Assembly (NCBI GenBank): GCA_905369775.1
Contig: CAJPJR010000101.1
Coordinates: 1 to 5,218 of the forward strand
From: Prevotellaceae bacterium UBA1746
GTDB lineage: Bacteria > Bacteroidota > Bacteroidia > Bacteroidales > Bacteroidaceae
Reading direction: 5' to 3'
Length of the DNA stretch: 5,218 nt
Shown in pieces: positions 1 through 4,816 of this stretch. The notes below the pieces were generated by a model that searched no databases, was not told the origin of the DNA, and saw only the letters and a list, made by a program, of their open reading frames with translations. The stretch's first letter is position 1, and the number at the start of each line of letters is the position of its first letter. The translations under genes and the position numbers were made by a program.

Positions 1-4
1 CTGC

Positions 5-24
5 CAGAAGTTCGCGGACTTCTG
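5..24. repeat. inverted repeat at the left edge
   Basis: CAGAAGT (5-11) and ACTTCTG (18-24) are perfect inverse complements around TCGCGG, giving a 7-bp stem. It lies about 45 bases beyond the stop of the small hypothetical gene. Whether a T-tract follows on the minus strand cannot be seen because the window ends, so it may be a terminator stem or simply part of the next gene. Bases 1-66 hold no ATG, GTG or TTG on the minus strand from which a further gene could start. Confidence 0.4.
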
Positions 25-66
25 CGCCGCCGTGTCTTCCGAAGTGATGGAAATGTGTGCGTCGGG

Positions 67-321
67 TTACGTGGCGCGGAGTTGAGTGGCGAGACGCAAG
101 CGCACGCCGCTCGCTACAATTTCGGTGAGATGCTCATCGCAGCCAAATACGGCATACTGCACGCCGTGTTCGGGCGAATAGGTGAAGAGTGCCACGGCGC
201 GCTCGGCGCTTTGGGCTCGTTTCCACTTGCGGGCGAGGTCATGCAAGCGTTCGGTGGTGAGGTGCCGGGCGTTTTTCGGGGACATCTGTGCCGTTTCCGG
301 GGTTTTCTTTTTGTGTGTCAT
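67..321 (-). CDS. small hypothetical protein
   Basis: I do not recognise this 84-residue protein. The first 20 or so residues are Lys/Thr/Pro-rich and likely disordered. A basic helix follows ('LTTERLHDLARKWKRAQ', 21-37), then an alternating strand-like part 'RAVALFTYS' and 'VQYAVFGCDEHLTEIVASGVRLRLATQ' (41-80). The pattern of basic helix, two strands around a Gly-rich turn, and a final helix is protein-like and resembles small phage proteins of Bacteroidetes in outline only. The ATG at 321 follows an A-rich leader (CAACAAAAAGC) usual for the phylum; an internal ATG at 285 is possible. It lies on the same strand as the whole operon, 86 nt after the preceding gene. A long open frame on the opposite strand covers the same bases, but has no supporting context. 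Moderately sure that it is coding. Confidence 0.55.
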   Translation of the reverse strand: MTHKKKTPETAQMSPKNARHLTTERLHDLARKWKRAQSAERAVALFTYSPEHGVQYAVFGCDEHLTEIVASGVRLRLATQLRAT

Positions 322-407
322 GCTTTTTGTTGGAGATTATCGCGCTGAAAACAGCGCATTGCTTATTTATTTCGCCGCTGACAGCGTTTGTTGCTTGCTT
401 TGATAAC
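322..407 (-). promoter_or_regulatory. 86-nt intergenic gap with two related inverted repeats (possible operator)
   Basis: This is the only real gap between genes in the window. It holds two look-alike dyads: GCGCTG-AAAA-CAGCGC (342-357) and CGCTG-A-CAGCG (376-386), with centres about 31-32 bp apart, near three helical turns. The same half-site CGCTG occurs in both, which fits binding of a dimeric regulator; the double-HTH protein encoded just upstream is an obvious candidate (inference). The first dyad could also fold as a tetraloop hairpin in the transcript, but no T-tract follows on the coding strand, so it does not look like an intrinsic terminator. I looked for a Bacteroidetes -7 box (TAnnTTTG) and did not find one. 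Confidence 0.35.
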
Positions 408-1025
408 TTATTCGTGTGCGCCTTGAAAAGCGCGGTGCGCGTCAAATTCGCGGGGGTGCGCCGCAAGATACGCACGGGCGGCGTCTTCATCGCCGGCAAA
501 ACGCGAGGCGGCCGATGTTTCGTTGATGGTCTTTGCGAGTTCTTTCACTTGGAAACAAAGAGCGCGAATCTGTGCACGCATGGCGTGCTCCAGCTCTTCC
601 TTTTCGGCTAATACTTCCCGCTTGATTTGGTAAGATCTATTCATTTCCTGTCCGCGTCTTTTTGCTTTAGTTTTTAGAAACACCTCGATATCCTTTCTAT
701 CAAACAAGAACGTGCAAGGGAGGCTGTACGTGTATGGAATACTATTGAACTTTACCGCGTCGAGTAGCTTTTCTTTTGAGACGGCATACTCATCCAAAAC
801 CTCGTCCATCGTCAAACGCCGTCCATTGGCACCATTAAACATGTCTTGGAGGTTAAAGGGTAAATGCAGATGCCATTTGTTCAATTTCTCTCTGGAAAAT
901 CGGAACTCTTCGCCGGGCAATCGTGGTTCTACAGGCAGCCCCTGCTTCTCGATCAGGTAAAACACTTCTGATACACTACGGTGATATAAATTCATCACGT
1001 CTTCGAAAGTCATTTCTTCTTTCAT
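408..1025 (-). CDS. double excisionase-like HTH protein with coiled coil
   Basis: The 205-residue protein carries two copies of a MerR/excisionase-type helix-turn-helix (HTH_17-like). Copy one is residues 5-51: 'MTFEDVMNLYHRSVSEVFYLIEKQGLP', then 'FRFSREKLNKW'. Copy two is residues 71-118: 'LTMDEVLDEYAVSKEKLLDAVK', then 'FLFDRKDIEVFL'. Each copy has the order helix, turn, recognition helix, wing, and closing 'R-x-x-(L/I)-x-x-(W/F)'. Residues 120-170 are Lys/Glu/Arg-rich and probably a coiled coil for dimerisation. Residues 173-194 hold the RFxGDED...HPxEF motif also found at the end of the upstream gene. Such proteins bind DNA as excisionases (recombination directionality factors) or regulators; which applies here is unclear, and no integrase is in view. 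It starts 17 nt after the previous stop with an A-rich leader and no Shine-Dalgarno motif. It is followed by the largest gap in the window. Confidence 0.77.
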   Translation of the reverse strand: MKEEMTFEDVMNLYHRSVSEVFYLIEKQGLPVEPRLPGEEFRFSREKLNKWHLHLPFNLQDMFNGANGRRLTMDEVLDEYAVSKEKLLDAVKFNSIPYTYSLPCTFLFDRKDIEVFLKTKAKRRGQEMNRSYQIKREVLAEKEELEHAMRAQIRALCFQVKELAKTINETSAASRFAGDEDAARAYLAAHPREFDAHRAFQGAHE

Positions 1026-1042
1026 TGGTTTCTGTTTTTAAG

Positions 1043-1756
1043 TTAAAACTCTTCGGGGTGTGTGGCGATATACTCTTGTGCTTTGTCCTCGTCGCCTCCG
1101 AACCTTTCGGCCGCGAGCGTGGAGAGCATTTGTTTGTAGACTTCGTGGCTGATGGCGTGTTTGCGTCGGTGCTCGTCTTCGGCGGCACGCTCCATTTGTT
1201 CGCACTCCCTTTCGTATCGGTCAAGCTCGCGGCGGCGATCTTCGAGGAATTGGCGTATCCTCACCGTAATGTTCTCGCCGCGCACGCTGTTGTATCCCAC
1301 AATGCCGTAGATGCCGGCGGCAAGACGCGAGAAGAAGAGCATCACTTCGTCGAGGTTCAGCGATGGGTAAGCCGCATAAATCACGAGAGCGAGGTTTTTA
1401 ATATCGGCTGCGCTAAGTTGGTCGGCCGTCGAAAGCGTCTTCACATACTCGTGAATCTGTTTGCAGAGCCACGCCACGGCAAACTTGTCGCCACATTCGC
1501 GTCCTACTCGCACTAATGTCGGTGCGTTTCCCAGGTAGCAGCGCAATGGCTGCGCAGCGAATAGCGGCTGAATGCCGGAGCAGTATTCCTCCGTGATGTA
1601 TTCGCGTAATTTAGTCGTTGCCGTAGGTAAGGCGTTCGAGCACGTCGTCGAAATATTCGCCACGTTGGCGTTGCCGTTCCCTATTATCGTCGACAGATTT
1701 TGCGGTTGTGCCATGGTGTGTGAGTTGAGTTGTGGACTGCTGCGGTCGGTTGTCAT
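1043..1756 (-). CDS. phage protein of unknown function with C-terminal RFxGDED...HPxEF motif
   Basis: I recognise the general look from Bacteroidetes phage and mobile-element proteins (perhaps the DUF6633 group; not certain) but cannot give a function. Residues 1-45 are low-complexity and Asn/Ser/Thr-rich. Residues 46-172 look folded: 'TATTKLREYITEEYCSG', 'RCYLGNAPTLVRV', 'FAVAWLCKQI', then 'LVIYAAYPSLNLDEVMLFFSRLAAGIYG', a helical motif that recalls replication accessory proteins. Residues 165-205 are a charged helix, probably a coiled coil. The last 22 residues carry a motif shared with the next protein. Two starts compete: ATG 1756, preceded by a Shine-Dalgarno-like AGAGGGAA, and ATG 1714, with no such motif but less overlap. 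Either way it overlaps the DUF4373 gene by 104-146 nt, so only the disordered N-terminus is affected. Its place after the replication gene hints at a helicase-loading or accessory role (inference). Confidence 0.75.
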   Translation of the reverse strand: MTTDRSSPQLNSHTMAQPQNLSTIIGNGNANVANISTTCSNALPTATTKLREYITEEYCSGIQPLFAAQPLRCYLGNAPTLVRVGRECGDKFAVAWLCKQIHEYVKTLSTADQLSAADIKNLALVIYAAYPSLNLDEVMLFFSRLAAGIYGIVGYNSVRGENITVRIRQFLEDRRRELDRYERECEQMERAAEDEHRRKHAISHEVYKQMLSTLAAERFGGDEDKAQEYIATHPEEF

Positions 1757-2681
1757 ACGTTCCCTCTAAGATGCGGGGGAAATTGTTAGGGCGGAAGAGC
1801 CATTCAAAGTCTGCGACGAAACCGCGGGAGCCGCCGCCGTTGAGAAAATCGGACGCCGCCGCTTTCTTCACCACCGCGGCGAGAGCTTCTTTGCCGTATT
1901 CGCGAAGACGGGCGAGCAGGAAAGTCGTGCGCTTGCTTTTAGGCGGAATGGCGCGGACTTGTGGAATCTGTGCACCCTGCGCCGCCATGGTCTTATTGAA
2001 GAAGTCGGCAAACGCTTTCAAGTCGAGAGCCTCAGCCGGCACGGACTCTTTTCGCGTTTCACCCGAAAATCTTTGCCCCTCTTCGGGCGGCGCGCCGTCG
2101 GAAGACGGACGTACTTCTTCTACGTAAGGAGAAGAAGTATATTCTACTCTACTTTCCTTTACTTTACTTTGTGGGGTTATTTCTGCAGAAACGGGGGTTT
2201 TTACCGTAGAAACGGGGGTTTTTGCTGCAAAAACCCCATTTTCGGGTGTATTAACCCCGATTTCGGGTGCAGATACTTCGGGGGCTGTCCGATTGTCCGC
2301 GACTAATCGGAAACGCTTGTCGATGTCCTCTACCTTCTTGCGCTTGGCCTCTAGCCATCGGGCTTGTATGCTTGCCGACGTCAGGATCTGGAACGAGTTA
2401 AGAACCCTCCCATCGAAGAGAGAACGCCTAACCAACCCCTTGATGATCTCTGAAATCCTCGATGAAACGCCGAAGGCACCTATACGCTTTGCGAATAATA
2501 GACACTCATCGGAACCCCACGGGATTGCGTACCCTTGCGAGTAGATAAACTCGAGAAGTTTGAAGTACACGGCGTACGCTTCAAGACCAAATTCGGCTTC
2601 TACGAGTGCGAGCGCGGTGTCTTGATCGGTGTGCGTGTCGTGTGGGAAATAGTCCAGCCCCAATTTGGTAGGGCGTGCCAT
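1611..2681 (-). CDS. DUF4373 / Lin1244-type phage replication protein
   Basis: The 356-residue protein has two ordered domains joined by a long linker. Residues 1-125 are the DUF4373 (Lin1244/Lin1753-like) winged-helix domain, beginning 'MARPTKLGLDYFPHD' and continuing through 'AEFGLEAYAVYFKLLEFIYSQGY', 'KRIG' and 'IIKGLVRRSLFDG'. Residues 130-215 are a Pro/Ser/Thr/Glu-rich linker with a seven-residue repeat (TPVSTVK-TPVSAEI-TPQSKVK, 155-175). Residues 220-312 form the C-terminal helical domain, ending in 'DFLNG', 'GFVADFEWLFRPNNF' and 'ILEGTYDN', typical of phage replisome-organiser or DnaD-like proteins. Family knowledge: such proteins bind origin DNA and help load the helicase. The tail after residue 312 is polar, ends in a short charged helix, and overlaps the next gene. 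The start ATG fits the family and lies 10 nt after the nuclease gene. Confidence 0.85.
   Translation of the reverse strand: MARPTKLGLDYFPHDTHTDQDTALALVEAEFGLEAYAVYFKLLEFIYSQGYAIPWGSDECLLFAKRIGAFGVSSRISEIIKGLVRRSLFDGRVLNSFQILTSASIQARWLEAKRKKVEDIDKRFRLVADNRTAPEVSAPEIGVNTPENGVFAAKTPVSTVKTPVSAEITPQSKVKESRVEYTSSPYVEEVRPSSDGAPPEEGQRFSGETRKESVPAEALDLKAFADFFNKTMAAQGAQIPQVRAIPPKSKRTTFLLARLREYGKEALAAVVKKAAASDFLNGGGSRGFVADFEWLFRPNNFPRILEGTYDNRPQQSTTQLTHHGTTAKSVDDNRERQRQRGEYFDDVLERLTYGND
2095..2139. repeat. two adjacent inverted repeats in the linker-coding region
   Basis: The first is CCGTC-GGAA-GACGG (2095-2108). Three bases later comes a 10-bp-arm inverted repeat, TACTTCTTCT (2112-2121) and AGAAGAAGTA (2130-2139), with an 8-base spacer. 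Both fall in the codons for the Ser/Pro/Glu-rich linker of the DUF4373 protein, about 75 bases from the stronger palindrome at 2215-2237. The pairs are seen directly; a function is not shown. Confidence 0.65.
2187..2223. repeat. 21-bp-period direct repeat inside the DUF4373 gene linker
   Basis: A 16-base unit, AGAAACGGGGGTTTTT on the plus strand, occurs at 2187-2202 and again at 2208-2223 with no change, spaced by exactly seven codons. It encodes the TPVS... repeats of the linker in the replication protein. Imperfect further copies of the Pro-coding CCCC/GGGG pattern continue to about 2280. In-frame gain or loss of a unit would change linker length without disrupting the gene. Confidence 0.8.
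2215..2237. repeat. perfect 11-bp-arm palindrome in coding sequence
   Basis: The arms GGGGTTTTTGC (2215-2225) and GCAAAAACCCC (2227-2237) are exact inverse complements around a single T. In RNA a stem of ten pairs with a three-base loop is possible on either strand. It lies inside the linker-coding part of the replication gene and shares its left arm with the second direct-repeat unit. No T-tract follows on the coding strand, so a terminator role is not supported. Confidence 0.75.
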
Positions 2682-2691
2682 GGTTATGTGA

Positions 2692-3183
2692 TCATTGTGC
2701 GGTTTTGTTTTGTTTGCCCGTCTTCACGAGTTGCGCGAAGGCTTCGCGATTTCTTCGAAACGTTGAGACAATCTCTTTACTTCGCCCGTCTAAATCCATC
2801 AGACGTAGGAAGCCTTCGAAATCGTTGCAGACTTCTTCGTATATGTAAGACTTGACGAGTTGCTTAAACTCTAAGAAGTCTCTCACCACTTCATATCTGT
2901 ATCCGTATAGCTCCACCAGCAGCTGCCATTCCTTCTGCGAGGAACTTTGTCGACCCTTCGGAGTCTTCATTTCAATGCACAGCGCGTGGTGCTGCTTCGA
3001 CGGAACGAAAAGGATAAGGTCGGAAACTCCCGCCACAACGCCCTCCGCTTTCAGACGCGCCCCCGTTACGGGATCTCTTCGTCCGCCGTTCGGGACGGCG
3101 AAGAGGAGCGCGCTGAGTGGCGGATATTGGTAGCGAAACCAACGGACGCAGGCGCATTGCAATCGGTGTTCAGCGTCTTGCAT
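2692..3183 (-). CDS. VRR-NUC domain nuclease (PD-(D/E)XK fold)
   Basis: The protein has 163 residues from the ATG at 3183, which shares one base with the preceding stop (TGATG); an in-frame TTG one codon upstream exists but is the weaker choice. The VRR-NUC core fills residues 3-90: 'DAEHRLQ' with E5, 'FAVPNGGRRDPVTGARLKAEG' (28-48), 'GVSDLILFVPS' with D55, 'LCIEMKTPKG' with E71 and K73, then 'SSSQKEW' with Q83. This is the standard order of active-site residues, so the enzyme is probably intact. Family knowledge: stand-alone VRR-NUC proteins of phages are structure-specific endonucleases related to the FAN1 catalytic domain and may cut branched DNA. The C-terminal 70 residues are helical and charged and extend beyond the domain. 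The next gene begins 10 nt downstream (TGA-TCACATAACC-ATG). A RusA-type resolvase was not seen, so this may fill that role (inference). Confidence 0.88.
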   Translation of the reverse strand: MQDAEHRLQCACVRWFRYQYPPLSALLFAVPNGGRRDPVTGARLKAEGVVAGVSDLILFVPSKQHHALCIEMKTPKGRQSSSQKEWQLLVELYGYRYEVVRDFLEFKQLVKSYIYEEVCNDFEGFLRLMDLDGRSKEIVSTFRRNREAFAQLVKTGKQNKTAQ

Positions 3184-3632
3184 CAAGCGTCGGGCGTTTC
3201 TTTGTTCGTGTCTTTGATGAACTCGACAATCGGCGTTTCAACGACCGAAAGGAGTACGGGATCGTACGCCCACTTGTCGAACTTATCAAAGAGTAAGTCC
3301 GTTGCGTCGGTCAGCTTCTCGGCGGCCACGAGCGCGGCTTCTTTCTTGTCGATTTCAATACCTCTGCGATCGTCCAGCGAGGTAATCGTGTAGACGATTT
3401 TGTAGAACTTCAATTCTGGAGCGTCGCACTTGTCGGTGATCAGTTCGTGGAACTTTCGGCCTACCACGTCTGTCACTTTCGCCAGTGCGTTGCTGTGCTC
3501 GTATTCGGCCATCACCAGTTCTTCGGCGCGTGTGCAACTATCGGCCTGCACGAGGTAGAAAAAGCGTTTCTCTACCGTTTTCCCGCTTTCTTCGGCCATT
3601 TCGACGCGGGTCTTACATTCGTAGTATTTCAT
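3183..3632 (-). CDS. DUF4494-like protein
   Basis: This 149-residue soluble protein matches what I recall of the DUF4494 family, a Bacteroidetes family of about 150-170 residues with no known function. The match covers the start 'YYECKTRVEM', then 'KRFFYLVQADSCTRAEELVMAEY' as a strand-helix unit (22-44), 'VTDVVGRKFHELI' (53-65), 'LKFYKIVYTITSLDD..G' (74-91), 'KKEAALVAAEKLTDATDLL' (96-114) and the near-terminal 'SVVETPIVEFI' (129-139). No catalytic motif, signal peptide or membrane segment is apparent. Translation is probably coupled on both sides: the start forms an ATGA overlap with the NinB-like gene, and the stop forms TGATG with the nuclease gene. Position between two recombination genes makes a DNA-metabolism accessory role plausible, but this is inference only. 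Confidence 0.78.
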   Translation of the reverse strand: MKYYECKTRVEMAEESGKTVEKRFFYLVQADSCTRAEELVMAEYEHSNALAKVTDVVGRKFHELITDKCDAPELKFYKIVYTITSLDDRRGIEIDKKEAALVAAEKLTDATDLLFDKFDKWAYDPVLLSVVETPIVEFIKDTNKETPDA

Positions 3633-4057
3633 TGTAGTGTTTCGTTTTGTGGTTCGGGGATTTCGATATTGAGATATTGGTCGGCGTAGTTGCGCAGGCG
3701 GTCGATGTAGGTTTCAAATTCTTGCGTCGTCATTGCGGCCGTCGAGTTGGGGAGTGTCACGACTTCGCCCGTTTTGTAGTTGATGACGTGTTCGCCGGTC
3801 ACTTGCTGTTTGAAAAATTGGTGTACTTGTTCGCAGTTCGTGAACTCCCATCCCGCCTGCTGCAATCCCGTTAAAAGCATCGGGTAAACAACGCCCCAGA
3901 GATATTTGTTTTGCGGTGTTGTCCGTCGGCGTTGCTTCCGTTGCACCGTGCAAACGTACTCTCCGACGGGCGATGTTTCGAGAAAGAGCCGCAGCGGAAC
4001 AAAAATTTGTTCGTCGCGACGGTTGTATTGAGTTAATTCGAGGGTGTATCTGAACAT
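3629..4057 (-). CDS. NinB/Orf-like recombination protein
   Basis: The protein has 142 residues from ATG 4057. An upstream in-frame TTG at 4081 would overlap the MBL gene and add eight residues of little character, so the ATG is preferred. The layout fits the NinB (lambda Orf) family: an N-terminal beta-rich part ending 'VCTVQRKQRRR' (35-45), the conserved 'TTPQNKYLWGVVYPML' helix (46-61, with Q49, N50 and W54), 'CEQVHQFFKQ' (75-84), and a C-terminal 'STAAMTTQEFETYIDRLRNYADQYL' type helix (from 105), ending in 'IEIPEP'. Family knowledge: lambda Orf binds single-stranded DNA and SSB and acts as a recombination mediator (RecFOR substitute). Placement behind RecT and the MBL hydrolase fits this. 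Its stop overlaps the next start as ATGA, which suggests translational coupling. Identity to lambda Orf would be low, so the assignment rests on motif pattern and context. Confidence 0.72.
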   Translation of the reverse strand: MFRYTLELTQYNRRDEQIFVPLRLFLETSPVGEYVCTVQRKQRRRTTPQNKYLWGVVYPMLLTGLQQAGWEFTNCEQVHQFFKQQVTGEHVINYKTGEVVTLPNSTAAMTTQEFETYIDRLRNYADQYLNIEIPEPQNETLQ

Positions 4058-4070
4058 TGGGGAATTTATA

Positions 4071-4805
4071 CTATGTCTCAAGCGTAATTTCCAATCCGGG
4101 CAGTGCGAGGTATGTTGCTATTCCCGTCTTAGATTCCACGAGACGCTTAAACTCTTGGGGGTCGGAATTATTGTCAGAGAGGTGCAATAGTGTAATCTCT
4201 TTTACCTTCGACAAGTCCTGTTTTCGTATGGCGTGAAGCGTTGTGGAGATTTCCATGTGCGACGTTAGAAGACGTGATCGCATAGAAGACGGAACTTTGC
4301 CCGTGAGGATGTTTTCTTCAAGAACATTGTCGGAGTAGTTCGCTTCGATGAGTACGTGATCGAGACCTTGGATTTTATATGGGAAGGAAACACTATCTGT
4401 GAGAAAGAGAAGTTTTCCCATTTCAGGATGACGAATTACAAAAGACTCGCAAGGCACATCGTGAAATGCTTCCAATGTGAGTACTTCAAACTCTCCTCCT
4501 ACGAGCAGCCATTGTCGACGGGTTGTTTCAACCAGGAGTGGCTGCACATCTAAGTCTTGAGAATTGATCACGTCCGATGAGCAATGCACCGTTACTCCGG
4601 CGCGTGCCATATCTGCCAGCCCTTTTGCGTGATCTCCGTGCCGATGGCTCACCACACATCCTACAATCCGTGAAAGATTGAAGGCTAAAGCTCGTTTGAT
4701 TTCGAGAAACGCGATACCGGCCTCAATAATCAAGGTGCTGCCATCGTTCGCGGTGAGTAGATAACAGTTCCCTTTGGAGGACGATCCTAAAACTTGTAGT
4801 TTCAT
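4071..4805 (-). CDS. MBL-fold metallo-hydrolase (YycJ/WalJ-like) of the RecT locus
   Basis: This complete 244-residue protein of the metallo-beta-lactamase fold has its metal-binding set visible. The N-terminal strand is 'LGSSSKGNCYLL' (6-17), the HxHxDH motif is H54-R-H56-G-D58-H59, H115 sits in 'AFHDVP', D137 in 'LLFLTDS', H183 in 'LTSHME' and H208 in 'LLHLSDNNSD'. The LSDNNSDP ending resembles the YycJ/WalJ branch, whose members are hydrolases and in some cases nucleases. The ATG at 4805 lies 11 nt after the recT stop and fits the usual start of the family. Leader 'TTTATTCGGCA' carries no Shine-Dalgarno motif, as is common in Bacteroidetes. Its place directly behind RecT, where many phages carry a partner exonuclease, suggests a DNA-processing role (inference). 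Fold and metal site are secure; the substrate is unknown. The stop is TAG, 13 nt before the next ATG. Confidence 0.9.
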   Translation of the reverse strand: MKLQVLGSSSKGNCYLLTANDGSTLIIEAGIAFLEIKRALAFNLSRIVGCVVSHRHGDHAKGLADMARAGVTVHCSSDVINSQDLDVQPLLVETTRRQWLLVGGEFEVLTLEAFHDVPCESFVIRHPEMGKLLFLTDSVSFPYKIQGLDHVLIEANYSDNVLEENILTGKVPSSMRSRLLTSHMEISTTLHAIRKQDLSKVKEITLLHLSDNNSDPQEFKRLVESKTGIATYLALPGLEITLET

Positions 4806-4816
4806 TGCCGAATAAA

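Noticed and set aside
55..348. Plus-strand open frame opposite the small hypothetical gene
   Set aside because: Begins with GTG, Gly/Cys/Phe-rich as expected of an antisense shadow, no RBS, against operon direction. The minus-strand reading has an ATG, an A-rich leader and operon context.
239..499. Minus-strand frame of 86 codons spanning the gap
   Set aside because: Overlaps the ends of both flanking genes in another frame, with a Lys/Thr/Asn-rich composition and no domain; it would also cover the apparent regulatory gap.
923..1516. Plus-strand open frame of 197 codons
   Set aside because: It lies antisense to two well-supported minus-strand genes, begins inside one of them, has no recognisable domain and runs against the direction of every other gene.
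2215..2237. Strong palindrome read as an intrinsic terminator
   Set aside because: It lies in the middle of a gene with an intact downstream domain and has no T-tract after the stem on the coding strand.
2187..2280. Repeats read as a CRISPR array
   Set aside because: The 21-bp period leaves no room for spacers and the repeats translate as an in-frame protein linker.
1732..2306. Plus-strand frames (131 and 115 codons) across the linker of the replication gene
   Set aside because: They overlap each other and are antisense to a gene with two identifiable domains; the Arg/Ser-rich and Tyr/Phe/Gly-rich composition is the mirror of the linker repeats.
3184..3186. TTG start for the VRR-NUC gene
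   Set aside because: The next codon is ATG and forms the classical TGATG junction with the upstream stop.
2852..3393. Plus-strand frames opposite the VRR-NUC and DUF4494 genes
   Set aside because: Antisense to genes with clear motifs; the translation shows no motifs of its own.
4058..4081. TTG start at 4081 for the NinB-like gene
   Set aside because: It would overlap the MBL gene and adds eight residues without family likeness; ATG 4057 gives the normal 13-nt spacing.
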